NCBI GenBank assembly: GCA_024364735.1
Contig: JAGFNQ010009511.1
Location: forward strand, 124,001 to 188,000
Reading direction: 5' to 3'
Length of the DNA: 64,000 nucleotides
Source: Boesenbergia rotunda
Lineage: Eukaryota > Streptophyta > Magnoliopsida > Zingiberales > Zingiberaceae
This document shows positions 23,093-34,041 of this stretch, piece after piece (the stretch's first letter is position 1; each line of letters opens with the position of its first letter). The position numbers and the translations under genes were made by a program. Under the pieces are notes generated by a model that was not told where the DNA came from, made no database searches, and saw only the letters and a list, made by a program, of their open reading frames with translations.

Positions 23093-25145
23093 GTATCCAC
23101 TAACCCATAAGTGATCATGTGTGCATATCATGTGCCAGAAGATAATAAGCTCACCACAAGGGAGTCACTGATCGTCGGCATGTAACAGTGCAGGTATGGT
23201 GCATGACACTAACACATGTAACCCCTACCAGGTCATCAACACATAATGCAACCAAACATGCATAAGTCGTAAACATGCATCATAAGCTGATCATCCTATA
23301 TCCAGACACACATGCAAGTAGGACTAGAATCAGTCAATGCAACCATACAGTGGCGAGCTATGTTATAACTACATACTCATGTCCATACTAATGCTATACA
23401 GAATCGGATAAAAAAAATATGAGACTGTACAAAAAGGAAATTTAGATCATATCCAAGGTCAAGCATAAGTATCAAGCAGGATAACAAAGCGGTAGCAGAT
23501 AAAGGTAAATATCAACCTACTGCAATAATAACAAAATAGCCATGCATAAAAGCTAAAGTAGATCTATAGAATATAAGCAAGAAGTATCCACCTCCAAGTA
23601 AGTGAAGTCAGTATCAAATAAGAAAGAACCACCCGCCAATTATCCAATCAAGACCCTGTATCAAGGGCATATTTAATTAGCTATTATACAGATATTATAA
23701 CTAGCTAATTAGTCACTAAACCAAACCAGGGTTAACCTAATCATTTCCTTTTCATTTAATTATTTTTAATTAAATGAAAGGTTCCCTAATTACCCCATGT
23801 AATTAAGATTTAGGTTTTTGTTTTAAAAATCTCCTTTTTTAATGATTAATCCCTAACTAAACCCAATTATCAAAATTAGGTTCAACTTAGATTTAATCTA
23901 AAACTAATCGTATCCATATTCACACTGCAACCTAAGATTAGAGCTTAAACTCACATCAATCCTTACCTTTACTCCAAAATTTCAATACAGACCTATACCC
24001 ATACCTCCCAGCAAAGAAGATCAAACGATCCAAGGAAACCAGTGAGCTACCATTGGAACTCACGACAAAGGTTACCCACAAGATTAGTAGCTCATCCCAA
24101 ACTACACCAAATGATTAATAGCGGACCTCTGATCAATTTCAAAACTCAACAAAACCACTTACAAACTCCCACAAGCCCACAACAAAGGAGTTCATGAGAT
24201 CAACACACGGAAGATCACCCACACGACCAAAACCAAAATTAAACTACAACTCAATCTAAGATAGAACAAAAACCATCCAATTCAAAACAGAGAATGCCAC
24301 CCAAAATTTGAAGACTGATCAAAGTAGACAACAACTAAACCCAACAAATCCGATTACAAGATCCAGAAATATGATCAGTAGACCACAGGGTACCCACTCC
24401 AAGTCTCAGTTTCGCTCACAGTGGCAGAAACCAAATCAAACAGACCAGAGCAGTGGTTTTGAGCTCACCTTACACGACAGGATTTCCTCAAGCTCACGGC
24501 TGGAATCTCCCTGAGCGCCATAATGGAACCACACAGTAATTTGGAGCAGAAGATGAAGATATGGAGCCCAATTCCAATTCCAATTTTTAGGAATTAGATC
24601 TGCTGTCAAACACAAGAGTCAATTTCGTGTTCCACTCCTCAGCTCTAATCCTTCAGATCCAAATCTAATGCAACAACAATCCTGGTGATCCCTGAGCGAG
24701 GAGATGATCCCAGTGGCCGGCAGTAGAGAAGATTACAGCTGCAGGATTCCAAACTCGATCATCGATTTTAGGATTAACCCACGGATCCATGTGCCCTAAT
24801 TAGAGATCCTTACCTGCTCTAACCCAACTAAGGACAGTGAGCTCCGAAGCCACTGGGGGAGGGTAAGATCAAGGGTCGTCTCACTCGATTCCCGAAGCTA
24901 GTGCCCGTGTGGAGGTGGAAGTGTCGGAGTTCGTCATCGGTACCGATCGAGAAGGAGGGAGACGAAGGGATCAGGTGAAGGAGAAAGCAGTGGTGGCTTC
25001 GGCTTCGATCGCGTAGGGAAGGGGAGACTGACAACAGCGCTGAGCCCTAACACCGCGCTTATACACTGGCCTTTTGCATTTTAGTCCAACTAGTTCACCT
25101 TTTTGCAATTCTACTCCTAATTGTATCAGATTCAAGCCATTAACT
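23093..25145 (-). other. Noncoding repeat-derived DNA, continuation of the reverse Ty3-like stretch
   Basis: No gene found; the small frames are short and unconserved. It probably joined 15577-16221 before P1 inserted and 31933 onward before P2 inserted. The last five bases TAACT (25141-25145) are the left target duplication of P2. Confidence 0.4.
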
Positions 25146-26110
25146 TGTTGGGGCAATCGGCCCTGAGATGATATGGAGGATCATGATATTTTGATATATG
25201 AGCAATATGATTAAGTTAGTATGTGTGTTGTTCTCACATGTGTACATGAGTGTGCAGGTGTACAGGTACACATGGGCTTGGTTGACATCTTCATGTGAAG
25301 GATGGTATGGAAGTAAGCTGGAGGCTTACGTGCGCATCCGAGGGACTATTGATAGCATAGATGATGAGCCGAGGGACGCGGACTTCGAGGCGTACGTGAA
25401 GGGTGGCATGAAGGTAAGCTGGAGGCTTGCGTGCGCATCCGAGGGACGAGGGCCAAAGATGAAGAGGGCGTAAAGGCAACAGTCAAGACTGCTGGTGAAG
25501 AGTCAACTAGGTTGAGAGAGGCTGAGTATGAGTGCTTATACTCAGGGGTTAAGCCGGGAGGGTCTGAGTGCGAGAGAGACTTGTACTCAGAAGTGAAATC
25601 CTAGGCTTTAGTGTGTCCCAATCGACTGGCCCAGGGGCAGTCGACTGGTGTTGACTGGAACAGCTGGATTCGAACATTGTACTGCAACGGTCGAATCTAA
25701 GTGGGACCAGTCGACTGTCATTTGGGCAGTCGACTGGTAGCGGCTGTTTCAGATTCGAGCCCTACTTAAAGGGGCTCGTTTTCTCCTATTGTTTTTGACG
25801 AAACTCACTTGGGTAAAGCGTGTTAGTAGTCTACTGTGATCAGAGAGCGTCCGAAGTGTTGTGGCGAGGTTTCTCCACCCACAAAGAGCGACAGATCTAG
25901 CCGGAGGTTATCTGGGGGTTGATCCACCGAAGGATTCTTGGATTAGTCACCCGACCGGGGTGGATACCAAGTAAATCTGGTATTGTTAGCATTGTTATTT
26001 CTTATTTACTTTGCATATTATTGTTTCCGCTGCGCTAACAATCCTGTAGAGTTCAAAGATCCGAAAAAGTGCTATTCATCCCCCTCTAGCACACCTTAAT
26101 CGATCCTTCA
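25146..26110 (+). repeat. Element P2 5' LTR
   Basis: 965 bp. CAGTCGACTG palindromes at about 25617-25740 (one mutated to CAATCGACTG), then CTACTTAAAG near 25762 as a diverged TATA region. Ends CGATCCTTCA. Confidence 0.93.
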
Positions 26111-26112
26111 GT

Positions 26113-26124
26113 TGGTATCAGAGC
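26113..26124 (+). other. Primer binding site of P2 (initiator Met tRNA)
   Basis: TGGTATCAGAGC two bases after the LTR. Confidence 0.93.
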
Positions 26125-26182
26125 AAGGACCGCTCTTGATCAGACTAACCGCCGAGGGAGCACTTGCTAGAGGAAAAGAGTC

Positions 26183-27586
26183 ATGGAAGACAAGTTGGGT
26201 GACGATATCAACTCACCACCATCATACGAGCATGAAAATTTTAACTATTGGAGAGATAGAATGAAGATGTGGCTCGGGATGGATTGGGAGTGTAGAATGA
26301 CTATTGAAGACCCATTCGAAATCCCCAAGGACAAACATGGCAAAAGGCTTCGCCCTAGATATTGGACTAGTGAACAACAAGTACAAGCTATGACCAATGA
26401 GAAGGTATTAAATATTTTGATTAATATGTTGCCTAACCATGTCTTGAGTGATGTAGGGAAATATTCAAATGCATGCGAGTTGTGGAATAAATTGGAAGAA
26501 GTTCATAAGAAACCCACATCAACTCAAAGAATGGAAGAGGTTGAGGAAATCAACTCAAGTATCCAAGAAGATGAAAAAGAAAGTGAATTGTCAAGAGAAG
26601 TAGAGGAAGTGAGTGGAGGAGCATCCATTTCATCCGAAGAAGAAGAAGAAATGACAAATTCAAATGTTGAGGGGGAGAAGAGATCATCAATCATCCAAGA
26701 GAAAGAAGAGATTACCATCTCTGTCAAAGCTAAATCAAAAGATCACATCACTTGTTTTGGTTGCAACAAAAAGGGGCACTACCAGGATAAGTGTCCACTA
26801 GGTAAAAAGGAGGTAACCTCTAAGCCCAAATCAATTCCATTTGAATCTAATAAGGGTTGTAGGGATAGAGAAGTTCAAAACAAAAGAAAGAGAATTCAGT
26901 GGTTCACATGCGGGGAGCTCGGGCATTATCATACAAAATGTCCAAGAAGTGGAGAGCTCAAGAAGATAGAGCACTTTAGGAAATGGGAAAAAGGAGAAAG
27001 AAAAAGGAGCACTCATCAAGGGGGAGCGCCAAGGATGAGGAAGGTACCCTCTAAACTGACTCATGCTTCAAACTTTTCAATGAATGCTCAAAATGTTTGG
27101 TTGAATGATAGAATTAATAATAATAGTATGCCCATGCGTGTTTTTTATTTTAAATATCATGATAGGAGTAGAAACAATTTTGTATACCAAAACACCAAGA
27201 ATTCTGTGGTTCATGATAAATCTAGAAATTCTAGGGCTAAAAACCAAGGAATAAATCCTAAGAGAAGGGGAAATATGCTTAGAAAAATAGGAGCATCTAG
27301 AGATGATCAAATTAGGTCTAGAGATCCTAAGGTTAGGCAGTTAGAAAAGGAAAATCGAATGTTAAAGGCAAAACTTGACAGTTTAGAAAGAAATCTTGGA
27401 AGAGTAAGTCAAGGGTCCAAGGAATTGAACATGATATCAAAGGACCAAAAGCATAGGAATGGTAGGCCAGGTCTAGGATGTCACTCAAAAAGGGCTAATG
27501 GTGACAAAGTGTCATATTCAAGGATGCCCTATGATTATGGTAGAGAAAAGGTCAAAAATTGTAAAGAAAAGCAATTTAAAGGATAA
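26183..27586 (+). CDS. Gag-like ORF1 of P2
   Basis: 467 residues. Copia-type gag N-terminus (residues 1-110, with PPSYEHENFNYWRDRM and WTSEQQ blocks), acidic linker, intact zinc knuckle CFGCNKKGHYQDKC (191-204), and a second knuckle whose first Cys is Trp (WFTCGELGHYHTKC). Next come a basic region, a coiled coil (LEKENRMLKAKLDSLERNL) and the GRPGLG block. The stop at 27586 is early compared with P1, whose related frame runs to 18980. Homology continues in P2 to about 27909 but contains a further frameshift. The protein may still form particles or bind RNA; no enzyme is encoded. Confidence 0.85.
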   Translation: MEDKLGDDINSPPSYEHENFNYWRDRMKMWLGMDWECRMTIEDPFEIPKDKHGKRLRPRYWTSEQQVQAMTNEKVLNILINMLPNHVLSDVGKYSNACELWNKLEEVHKKPTSTQRMEEVEEINSSIQEDEKESELSREVEEVSGGASISSEEEEEMTNSNVEGEKRSSIIQEKEEITISVKAKSKDHITCFGCNKKGHYQDKCPLGKKEVTSKPKSIPFESNKGCRDREVQNKRKRIQWFTCGELGHYHTKCPRSGELKKIEHFRKWEKGERKRSTHQGGAPRMRKVPSKLTHASNFSMNAQNVWLNDRINNNSMPMRVFYFKYHDRSRNNFVYQNTKNSVVHDKSRNSRAKNQGINPKRRGNMLRKIGASRDDQIRSRDPKVRQLEKENRMLKAKLDSLERNLGRVSQGSKELNMISKDQKHRNGRPGLGCHSKRANGDKVSYSRMPYDYGREKVKNCKEKQFKG

Positions 27587-28332
27587 GAGAAAAAGTCAAC
27601 CGAGGATAAGGTATGGAAAATCAAGAAAGTAAGGGTTGAAAGTCAAGAAGCCCCGGAGGAGCCCCGGTGTGGTCTTGCCTTTGTAGAAGAGTTACCTAGT
27701 GAGGTAATTAGGATTAGGAGCTCAAGGGAAAGCTCTAGAAGTCAAAATGAGTTCCATGGTCAATGGATCTCAGGTGGTTTACATCTAGGAGATTGAAAAG
27801 AACTCTAGAGTGTGCCAAGAGATCTAAAAGGCTAAGGTTTGTCTTGATTCTAGAGAATTGGCACACTAAAGGGAGGATTATAAAGAAAGCGGTGCAATTG
27901 AGATTTTAGTTGAGACAAATCGGTTTTAATGCCTAAATACCATATAACTTGATGCTATGAATAGATTATAGATGAGTATGGGAAGTAGCATCAAGGTGAG
28001 GTCCAAATTAGAACTTTGAGCTAAGGTTTTGATGATACACTTTAGAAAGAATAGAATTTCATGTCAATCTTGGGATCCGGAGTACATTTATTTGAAATTA
28101 TATTTTTCCCAAGTAAATATGAGATCCACAAATATCCTCACGAGATTTCAGAATTTTTGGACATTTATGGAATTAGTTAGGCATTTCTGAAATTCGGACT
28201 GAGAAACTGAAATTCAAAACATCAGACACCAGTCGACTGGCTGGAGGTCAGTCGACTGGCAAACCTCACAGAATGTAATTACATTGTTGCCCAGTCAACT
28301 GCCCCAGGGGCAGTCGACTGACTCGCGGGTTT
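27587..28332 (+). promoter_or_regulatory. P2 gag remnant and palindromic upstream region of ORF2
   Basis: 27587-27909 is decayed gag C-terminus (SQEAPEE...CGLAFVEELP readable). Exact and near CAGTCGACTG palindromes lie at about 28230-28321, directly before the ORF2 TATA box, as in P1. Confidence 0.55.
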
Positions 28333-28340
28333 TATAAAAG
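28333..28340 (+). promoter_or_regulatory. TATA box of P2 ORF2
   Basis: TATAAAAG, 209 bases before the ORF2 ATG at 28542, nearly the same spacing as in P1 (206). Confidence 0.6.
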
Positions 28341-28541
28341 GAAGGGGCTCGCCGGGAAAGCCAAACCTAGGGTTTTGGCTGCTTGTTCCCGGCGATTTTC
28401 TCTTCCTCACAACTTCCCTTGCGTACTAAGCCCGTCTTAAGCCCTAAAATCAGTCCTAAGGCCTCCTCTAACTCCAATCTACCTCTAAGGGTAGTGGAAA
28501 GCCCCTCTTCAACTCAACCCACGTGATTTCCAAATCTCAAA

Positions 28542-29839
28542 ATGCAAAGGGCAAAGAGGTATGATGTTTAAGGTTTAGTTCTCCATTTAGGCTTTACATT
28601 AATACTAATATGATATTTTGTGTATGTTTTCTTGGATATTTTCTCTTTTGGGGGGGTCACTTTGGTATGCATGCATGTGTTTTGTGTATTAGGGTTGTGT
28701 CTAAGCGGTCTAGGGGTGAGGGTTCATCCCGACCAAGTCCCCAAGCTCCAGAGGAGTCATTATTTAGGAGCCGGGAGTGCAAAAAGAGGTTCGAGGAAAA
28801 TGAGTTTGTTGTGTTGCCTTATCGATATCTTAACAAATCCTATTTTGAGGATAAAGCGCCACACATTATTGAGATGGTGACTCATTTTGGCATAGAACAA
28901 TTGGTTTATTGCCAACATGACATTAACATTGATCTATGCAAGGAGTTCTATGCAAATTTAACTTGCATTGATTCGGACAATAGTGTTTTATGAGTCAAGA
29001 GTAGCCGACGTTACCATTTCTTTCACACCCATGATTTTAGCCAGTTTCTTAGAATGTAGGGCGTCCAACAATGTCAACACCTATTTTCCCAATGTCACTG
29101 AGCCACTTGAGTTTCAAAACATCACCGTTGATCAAATTCATCTACACTACTTTAGACGACATAGGCATGAATCTGAGCGTACATTTGATGCAAAGCCCAT
29201 GAGTCCATCCAGCCATGTTCTGTATAAGATTGTGGTAGAGTGCATCCTACCCATTGTTACTAAGGGGAGGACAAGGATTAGATTGTCTCACTTAGTGATG
29301 ATGTATGCTTTTGAGAGACGGCTGGACATAGATGTGTCATTGCATGTTTTTGCCTCCATTTGTCATTTTTCCCAGAGTGTGAATGGAAAATCTATATGCC
29401 CTTTTGCCACATGTTGACTGAGTTCTTCCAGCTACGATTTGGCATTCGTGTCACCAGTGGTCAGGTGCGACACCTATCGAAGGACTATGATCAAATTGGC
29501 ACACGCCAATTGTCCTTAGCAAGGATTGAGTCTAGACAGGGAGCATTTGTTTAGAGGGAACGCCCAGAGGCCGCTGATGCAGGTGAGGAGCCCACCGAGT
29601 TGGTCGCACGTGCAGAGTTTGCACAGCTTCAGGCAGATGTTCACTGGCTCCGAGAGGATGCTCACGTCATCCGCGAGGACATTCACGGATGCCAACAGAC
29701 GAAGCAGAGGCTTGAAGTAAAAGTGGATAGGATAACCAGCCGCCAAGATGAGTTGTACGCGATGCTGCAGCGGTGGGATTTAGCATACCAGGGTCCTCCT
29801 GCTCCTCCTCCAGATGGTGACGACCACATGTACTTCTAA
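28542..29839 (+). pseudogene. ORF2 of P2: intron-bearing plant-transposon-domain gene, disrupted
   Basis: Exon 1 is 28542-28558 (17 bases), the intron 28559-28692 (134 bases, GT-AG, phase 2), and exon 2 starts at 28693 with VVSKRSRGEGSS. The frame is broken by a shift near 28980, a second shift near 29395 and a TAG at about 29552 where P1 has TGG. Readable blocks: THFGIEQLVYCQHDINIDLC, FLECRASNN, HLVMMYAFERRLDIDV, DYDQIGTRQLSL, then a heptad-rich tail ending PPPDGDDHMYF. Intron position and phase match P1 and element H. Inactive in this copy. Confidence 0.8.
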
Positions 29840-30963
29840 TCGGATGCCGCAGATCTTGAGAGTCTTCAGTGTTGAGAGCATTTTGTATTGTTATGATATT
29901 ACACCTCTCAAACATTTATTTTATGTATTTGGATGACTTTCGGCCTTCTTGGCCCTAGGAACCTTCGTGATGGTTATATGTTGACAAATCCTATGACTCT
30001 ATTTATTACCTTGTTCCTTTATGGTTTTCCTTTATGCTTGCCTTGATAGTGTTCTGATAGGTATTTAAGTGCTAACATATTGTTTACACATTTTGGTTTA
30101 AATGATATATCTTATACATATGCTAAATGATCCTTTAAATATTGCCTGAATAATGGATGGTACTCTTATGATCATTGTATATGTATTCATGATATATTTG
30201 ATATTCGATAATGATTGCTATCTAATATGGCTTGGTTGAAAATCAAGAGGATACCATGTTTAGAAGAAATGATCATTACAACATGAGGGAGGTTTCAAAA
30301 TGAATACATTTATTTAACAAAGGGGGAGTTAGGAATCATTCTAAAAATCAATGGGAATTGATATAGAGTGTAAACTATAAAATACCATGATTGAAACTCT
30401 AGGTTGATACAAAGTTGTTTTTATTTGGAAAGGTTTGGATCTATACCAAAAGTCAAGCATGGTTGATGCTCTTCATGCACCAATTTTTTCTAGGATAGGG
30501 AATACCTTAACAATCGTGCTTGTAAAGTTTCAATTTTTTCCAGATTTTTTGGAATTTTTTATTCATTTCTGAATTTCGTCTGAAATTCTGCAACCTGTCG
30601 TATCAGTCAACTGCCCTGGGGGCAGTCGACTGGTAATGAAGGCAGAATGGGTTTTTTGGTGACTTCTGAGTTCTATTTGGCACTAAGGGTTGAGTTGCGT
30701 GGGGTAATCTTTTGATAGTGTCAAAGGGGGAGAACTTGAGTATTTAGTTAGGTTTGGATTGAAATTTAACTTAAGTTGGCTATGTGATTTTAGAGTTAAG
30801 ATTGGGAAAACATAACTTGGGATTAGCAAATTTGGGAGAAAGCATGGGTTAAGGGGGAGGTAGCCTCTTGGGTGATATGCTTGAATTTCAATTGTTTTTG
30901 CTATTGCTATTGCTATATGTTTACCTAACTTAACATATTGCCACATATCAAAAAGGGGGAGAT
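29840..30963 (+). other. P2 3' spacer and polypurine tract
   Basis: Noncoding. One CAGTCGACTG and one CAGTCAACTG at about 30602-30633. AAAAAGGGGGAGA at 30950-30962. Confidence 0.7.
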
Positions 30964-31927
30964 TGTTGGGGCAATCGGCCCTGAGATGATCTGGAGGATC
31001 ATGATATTTTGATGTATGAGTAATATGGTTAAGTTAGGCTGTGTGTTGTTCTCACATGTGTACATGAGTGTACAAGTGTACAGGTACGCATGGGCTTGGT
31101 TGACATCTTCAGGTGAAGGATGACATGGAAGTAAGCTGGAGGCTTACGTGCGCATCCGAGGGACTATTGATAGCATAGATGATGAGCCGAGGGAGGCGGA
31201 CTTCAAGGCGTACGTGAAGGGTGGCATGAAGGCAAGCTGGAGGCTTGCGTGCACATCCGAGGGACGAGGGCCAAAGATGAAGAGGGCGTGAAGGCAACAG
31301 TCAAGACTGCTGGTGAAGAGTCAACTAGGTTGAGAGAGGCTGAGTATGAGTGCTTATACTCAGGGGTTAAGCCGGGAGGGTCTGAGTGCGAGAGAGACTT
31401 GTACTCAGGAGTGAAATCCTAGGCTTAGGTGTGTCCCAGTCGACTGGCCCAGGGGCAGTCGACTGGTGTTGACTGGAACAACTGGATTCGAACGTTGTAC
31501 TGCAATGGTCGAATCTAAATGGGACCAGTCGACTGCCATTTGGGCAGTCGACTGGTAGCGGCTGTTTCAGATTCTAGCCCTACTTAAAGGGGCTCATTTT
31601 CTCCTATTGTTTTTGACGAAACTCGCTTGGATAAAGCGTGTTAGTAGTCTACTGTGATCAGAGAGCGTCCGAAGTGTTGTGGCGAGGTTTCTCCACCCAC
31701 AAGGAGCAACAGATCTAGCCGGAGGTTATCCGGGGGTTGATCCACCGAAGGATTCTTGGATTAGTCACCCGACCGGGGTGGATACCAAGTAAATCTGGTA
31801 TTGTTAGCATTGTTATTTCTTATTTACTTTGCATATTATTGTTTCCGCTGCGCTAACAATCCTGTAGAGTTCAAAGATCCGAAAAAGTGCTATTCACCCC
31901 CTCTAGCACACCTTAATCGATCCTTCA
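30964..31927 (+). repeat. Element P2 3' LTR
   Basis: 964 bp, matching 25146-26110. It keeps CAGTCGACTG at both positions around 31437-31470 where the 5' copy has one mutated. Followed by TAACT. Confidence 0.93.
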
Positions 31928-32127
31928 TAACTCTCAAAATGTTTAGTTTTATACCCCCTTGAATCCCGGAAACTTTGTCTAAGAGCCCGTAAACCCTAGA
32001 ACCTTTCCCGAAAATTTTTTCGGAGCGAGGCAAAGGTGTCGGATTTAATATCTTTCCACTACAAGGCAATGAAAATGCATCAGACTAACTCATACAATAT
32101 GGATATGCTAACTTTTCAATCTTGTTC
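31928..32127. other. Noncoding, continuation of the P2 target sequence
   Basis: Begins with the TAACT target duplication. No gene seen. Confidence 0.5.
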
Positions 32128-33084
32128 TATCCTGATAACAATGAGTATGCGGGAAAATTACTAATGGTCTATAACAATGTTGCATGTATTGTAAAGATTG
32201 ATTTACTCGTAATGTCATATGTCTTCGCGCCTATATTCCATAAATGATTCACCTCGGCATCAAAGGTTGCAAAAAAATCTATTTGTCTATTTGGATTATG
32301 AGGACCTGGAATTAGCACAATAGGAAACATGAATTTATCTTTCATACACATTCATGGTAGTAAGTTATATGGTGTTAATATAACTGACCATGATGAATAT
32401 TATTGCCCATAACTTCCAAATGGCTGAAATCCATCTGTGAAAAGTCCAAGTCTCACATTATGTGATTCCATTGCAAAGGAAGGAAATGTTGTATCTACAT
32501 GTTTCCATGCAGGTGAATCACAAGGATGACACATTATGTCTCCTTCATGTACATGATTTTGATGTCAGATCATATGACTTGTTGTTGCAACAAATGCATA
32601 CAAGCGCTGGAGCCTAGTAGTTAAAGGGAAGTAATACAAACTTTATAAGGAATATTTTTCTTTTTCTTCCTAACCATGCAACTACTATGCTTATAACGAG
32701 GGTGACTACTCATTCTACAATTCATTAGTTCACTAACTTCATTCCAAAAGATCATATAATTATTGATACAACAATGTATCTTCTCTACTGGCAAACTCGA
32801 GTCTCTAATTAATTTTTTAGTATTGTAGAAACTATCAGTCATGCAGTTATCTACTGGAAGCAACTCTGACATCAATTGACATATGTCATCATAACATCGT
32901 TCAGAAAAATGATATTCGACCTTCATATTCAATAATCTTGTAGTAGCAAATAATTGAGAATGACCAGAATGAATGTCTTCTCATACTTCTCTTTTACTAG
33001 CCTTCAGCATTGTCATACATTTTCTGAACTACAGGCTTAGGTGTTTCATCTGCATTTGATTAATCAAATGCATTCATTGCATCA
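32128..33084 (-). pseudogene. CACTA (En/Spm) TNP2-type transposase fragment, tandem copy 1
   Basis: On the minus strand two readable pieces: 32621-32932 with YHFSERCYDDICQLMSELLP, a DSFYNTKKL segment and CCINNYMIFW, and 32169-32351 with MCMKDKFMFPIVLIPGPHNP and ETYD-like KTYDITSK. Both match in order the conserved core of plant TNP2-like CACTA transposases (family knowledge). Stops and shifts separate them, so the gene is dead. The unit is repeated head to tail at 33085. Confidence 0.8.
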
Positions 33085-34041
33085 TATCCTGATAACAATG
33101 AGTATGCGGGAAAATTACTAATGGTCTATAACAATGTTGCATGTATTGTAAAGATTGATTTACTCGTAATGTCATATGTCTTCGAGCCTATATTCCATAA
33201 ATGATTCACCTCGGCATCAAAGGTTGCAAAAAAATCTATTTGTCTATTTGGATTTTGAGGACCTGGAATTAGCACAATAGGAAACATGACTTTATCTTTC
33301 ATACACATTCATGGTAGTAAGCTATATGGTGTTAATATAACTGACCATGATGAATATTATTGCCCATAACTTTCAAATGACTGAAATCCATCTGTGAAAA
33401 GTCCAAGTCTCACATTATGTGATTCCATTGCAAAGGAAGGAAATGTTGTATCTACATGTTTCCATGCAGGTGAATCACAAGGATGACACATTATGTCTCC
33501 TTCATGTATATGATTTTGATGTCAGATCATATGACTTGTTGTTGCAACAAATGCATACAAGCGCTGGAGCCTAGTAGTTAAAGGGAAGTAATACAAACTT
33601 TATAAGGAATATTTTTCTTTTTCTTCCTAACCATGCAACTACTATGCTTATAACGAGGGTGACTACTCATTCTACAATTCATTAGTTCACTAACTTCATT
33701 CCAAAAGATCATACAATTATTGATACAACAATGTATCTTCTCTACTGGCAAACTCGAGTCTCTAATTAATTTTTTAGTATTGTAGAAACTATCAGTCATG
33801 CAGTTATCTACTGGAAGCAACTCTGACATCAATTGACATATGTCATCATAACATCGTTCAGAAAAATGATATTCGACCTTCATATTCAATAATCTTGTAG
33901 TAGCAAATAATTGAGAATGACTAGAATGAATGTCTTCTCATACTTCTCTTTTACTAGCCTTCAGCATTGTCATACATTTTCTGAACTACAGGCTTAGGTG
34001 TTTCATCTGCATTTGATTAATCAAATGCATTCATTGCATCA
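33085..34041 (-). pseudogene. CACTA (En/Spm) TNP2-type transposase fragment, tandem copy 2
   Basis: Same 957-bp unit as 32128-33084, with about nine differences by eye (roughly 99 percent identity). It carries the same two frames at 33578-33889 and 33126-33308, including CCINNCMIFW with Cys where copy 1 has Tyr. Confidence 0.85.

Larger units (their letters stand above)
25146..31927 (+). mobile_element. Element P2: complete non-autonomous LTR retrotransposon
   Basis: 6782 bp. LTRs at 25146-26110 and 30964-31927, both TGTTGGGG...CTTCA. Primer site at 26113-26124, polypurine tract at 30950-30962. The target duplication TAACT is perfect (25141-25145, 31928-31932). By eye the two LTRs differ at roughly 30-35 of 965 positions, mostly transitions. 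The interior has a long gag ORF and a decayed ORF2 with its own promoter; no polymerase domains. Confidence 0.95.
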
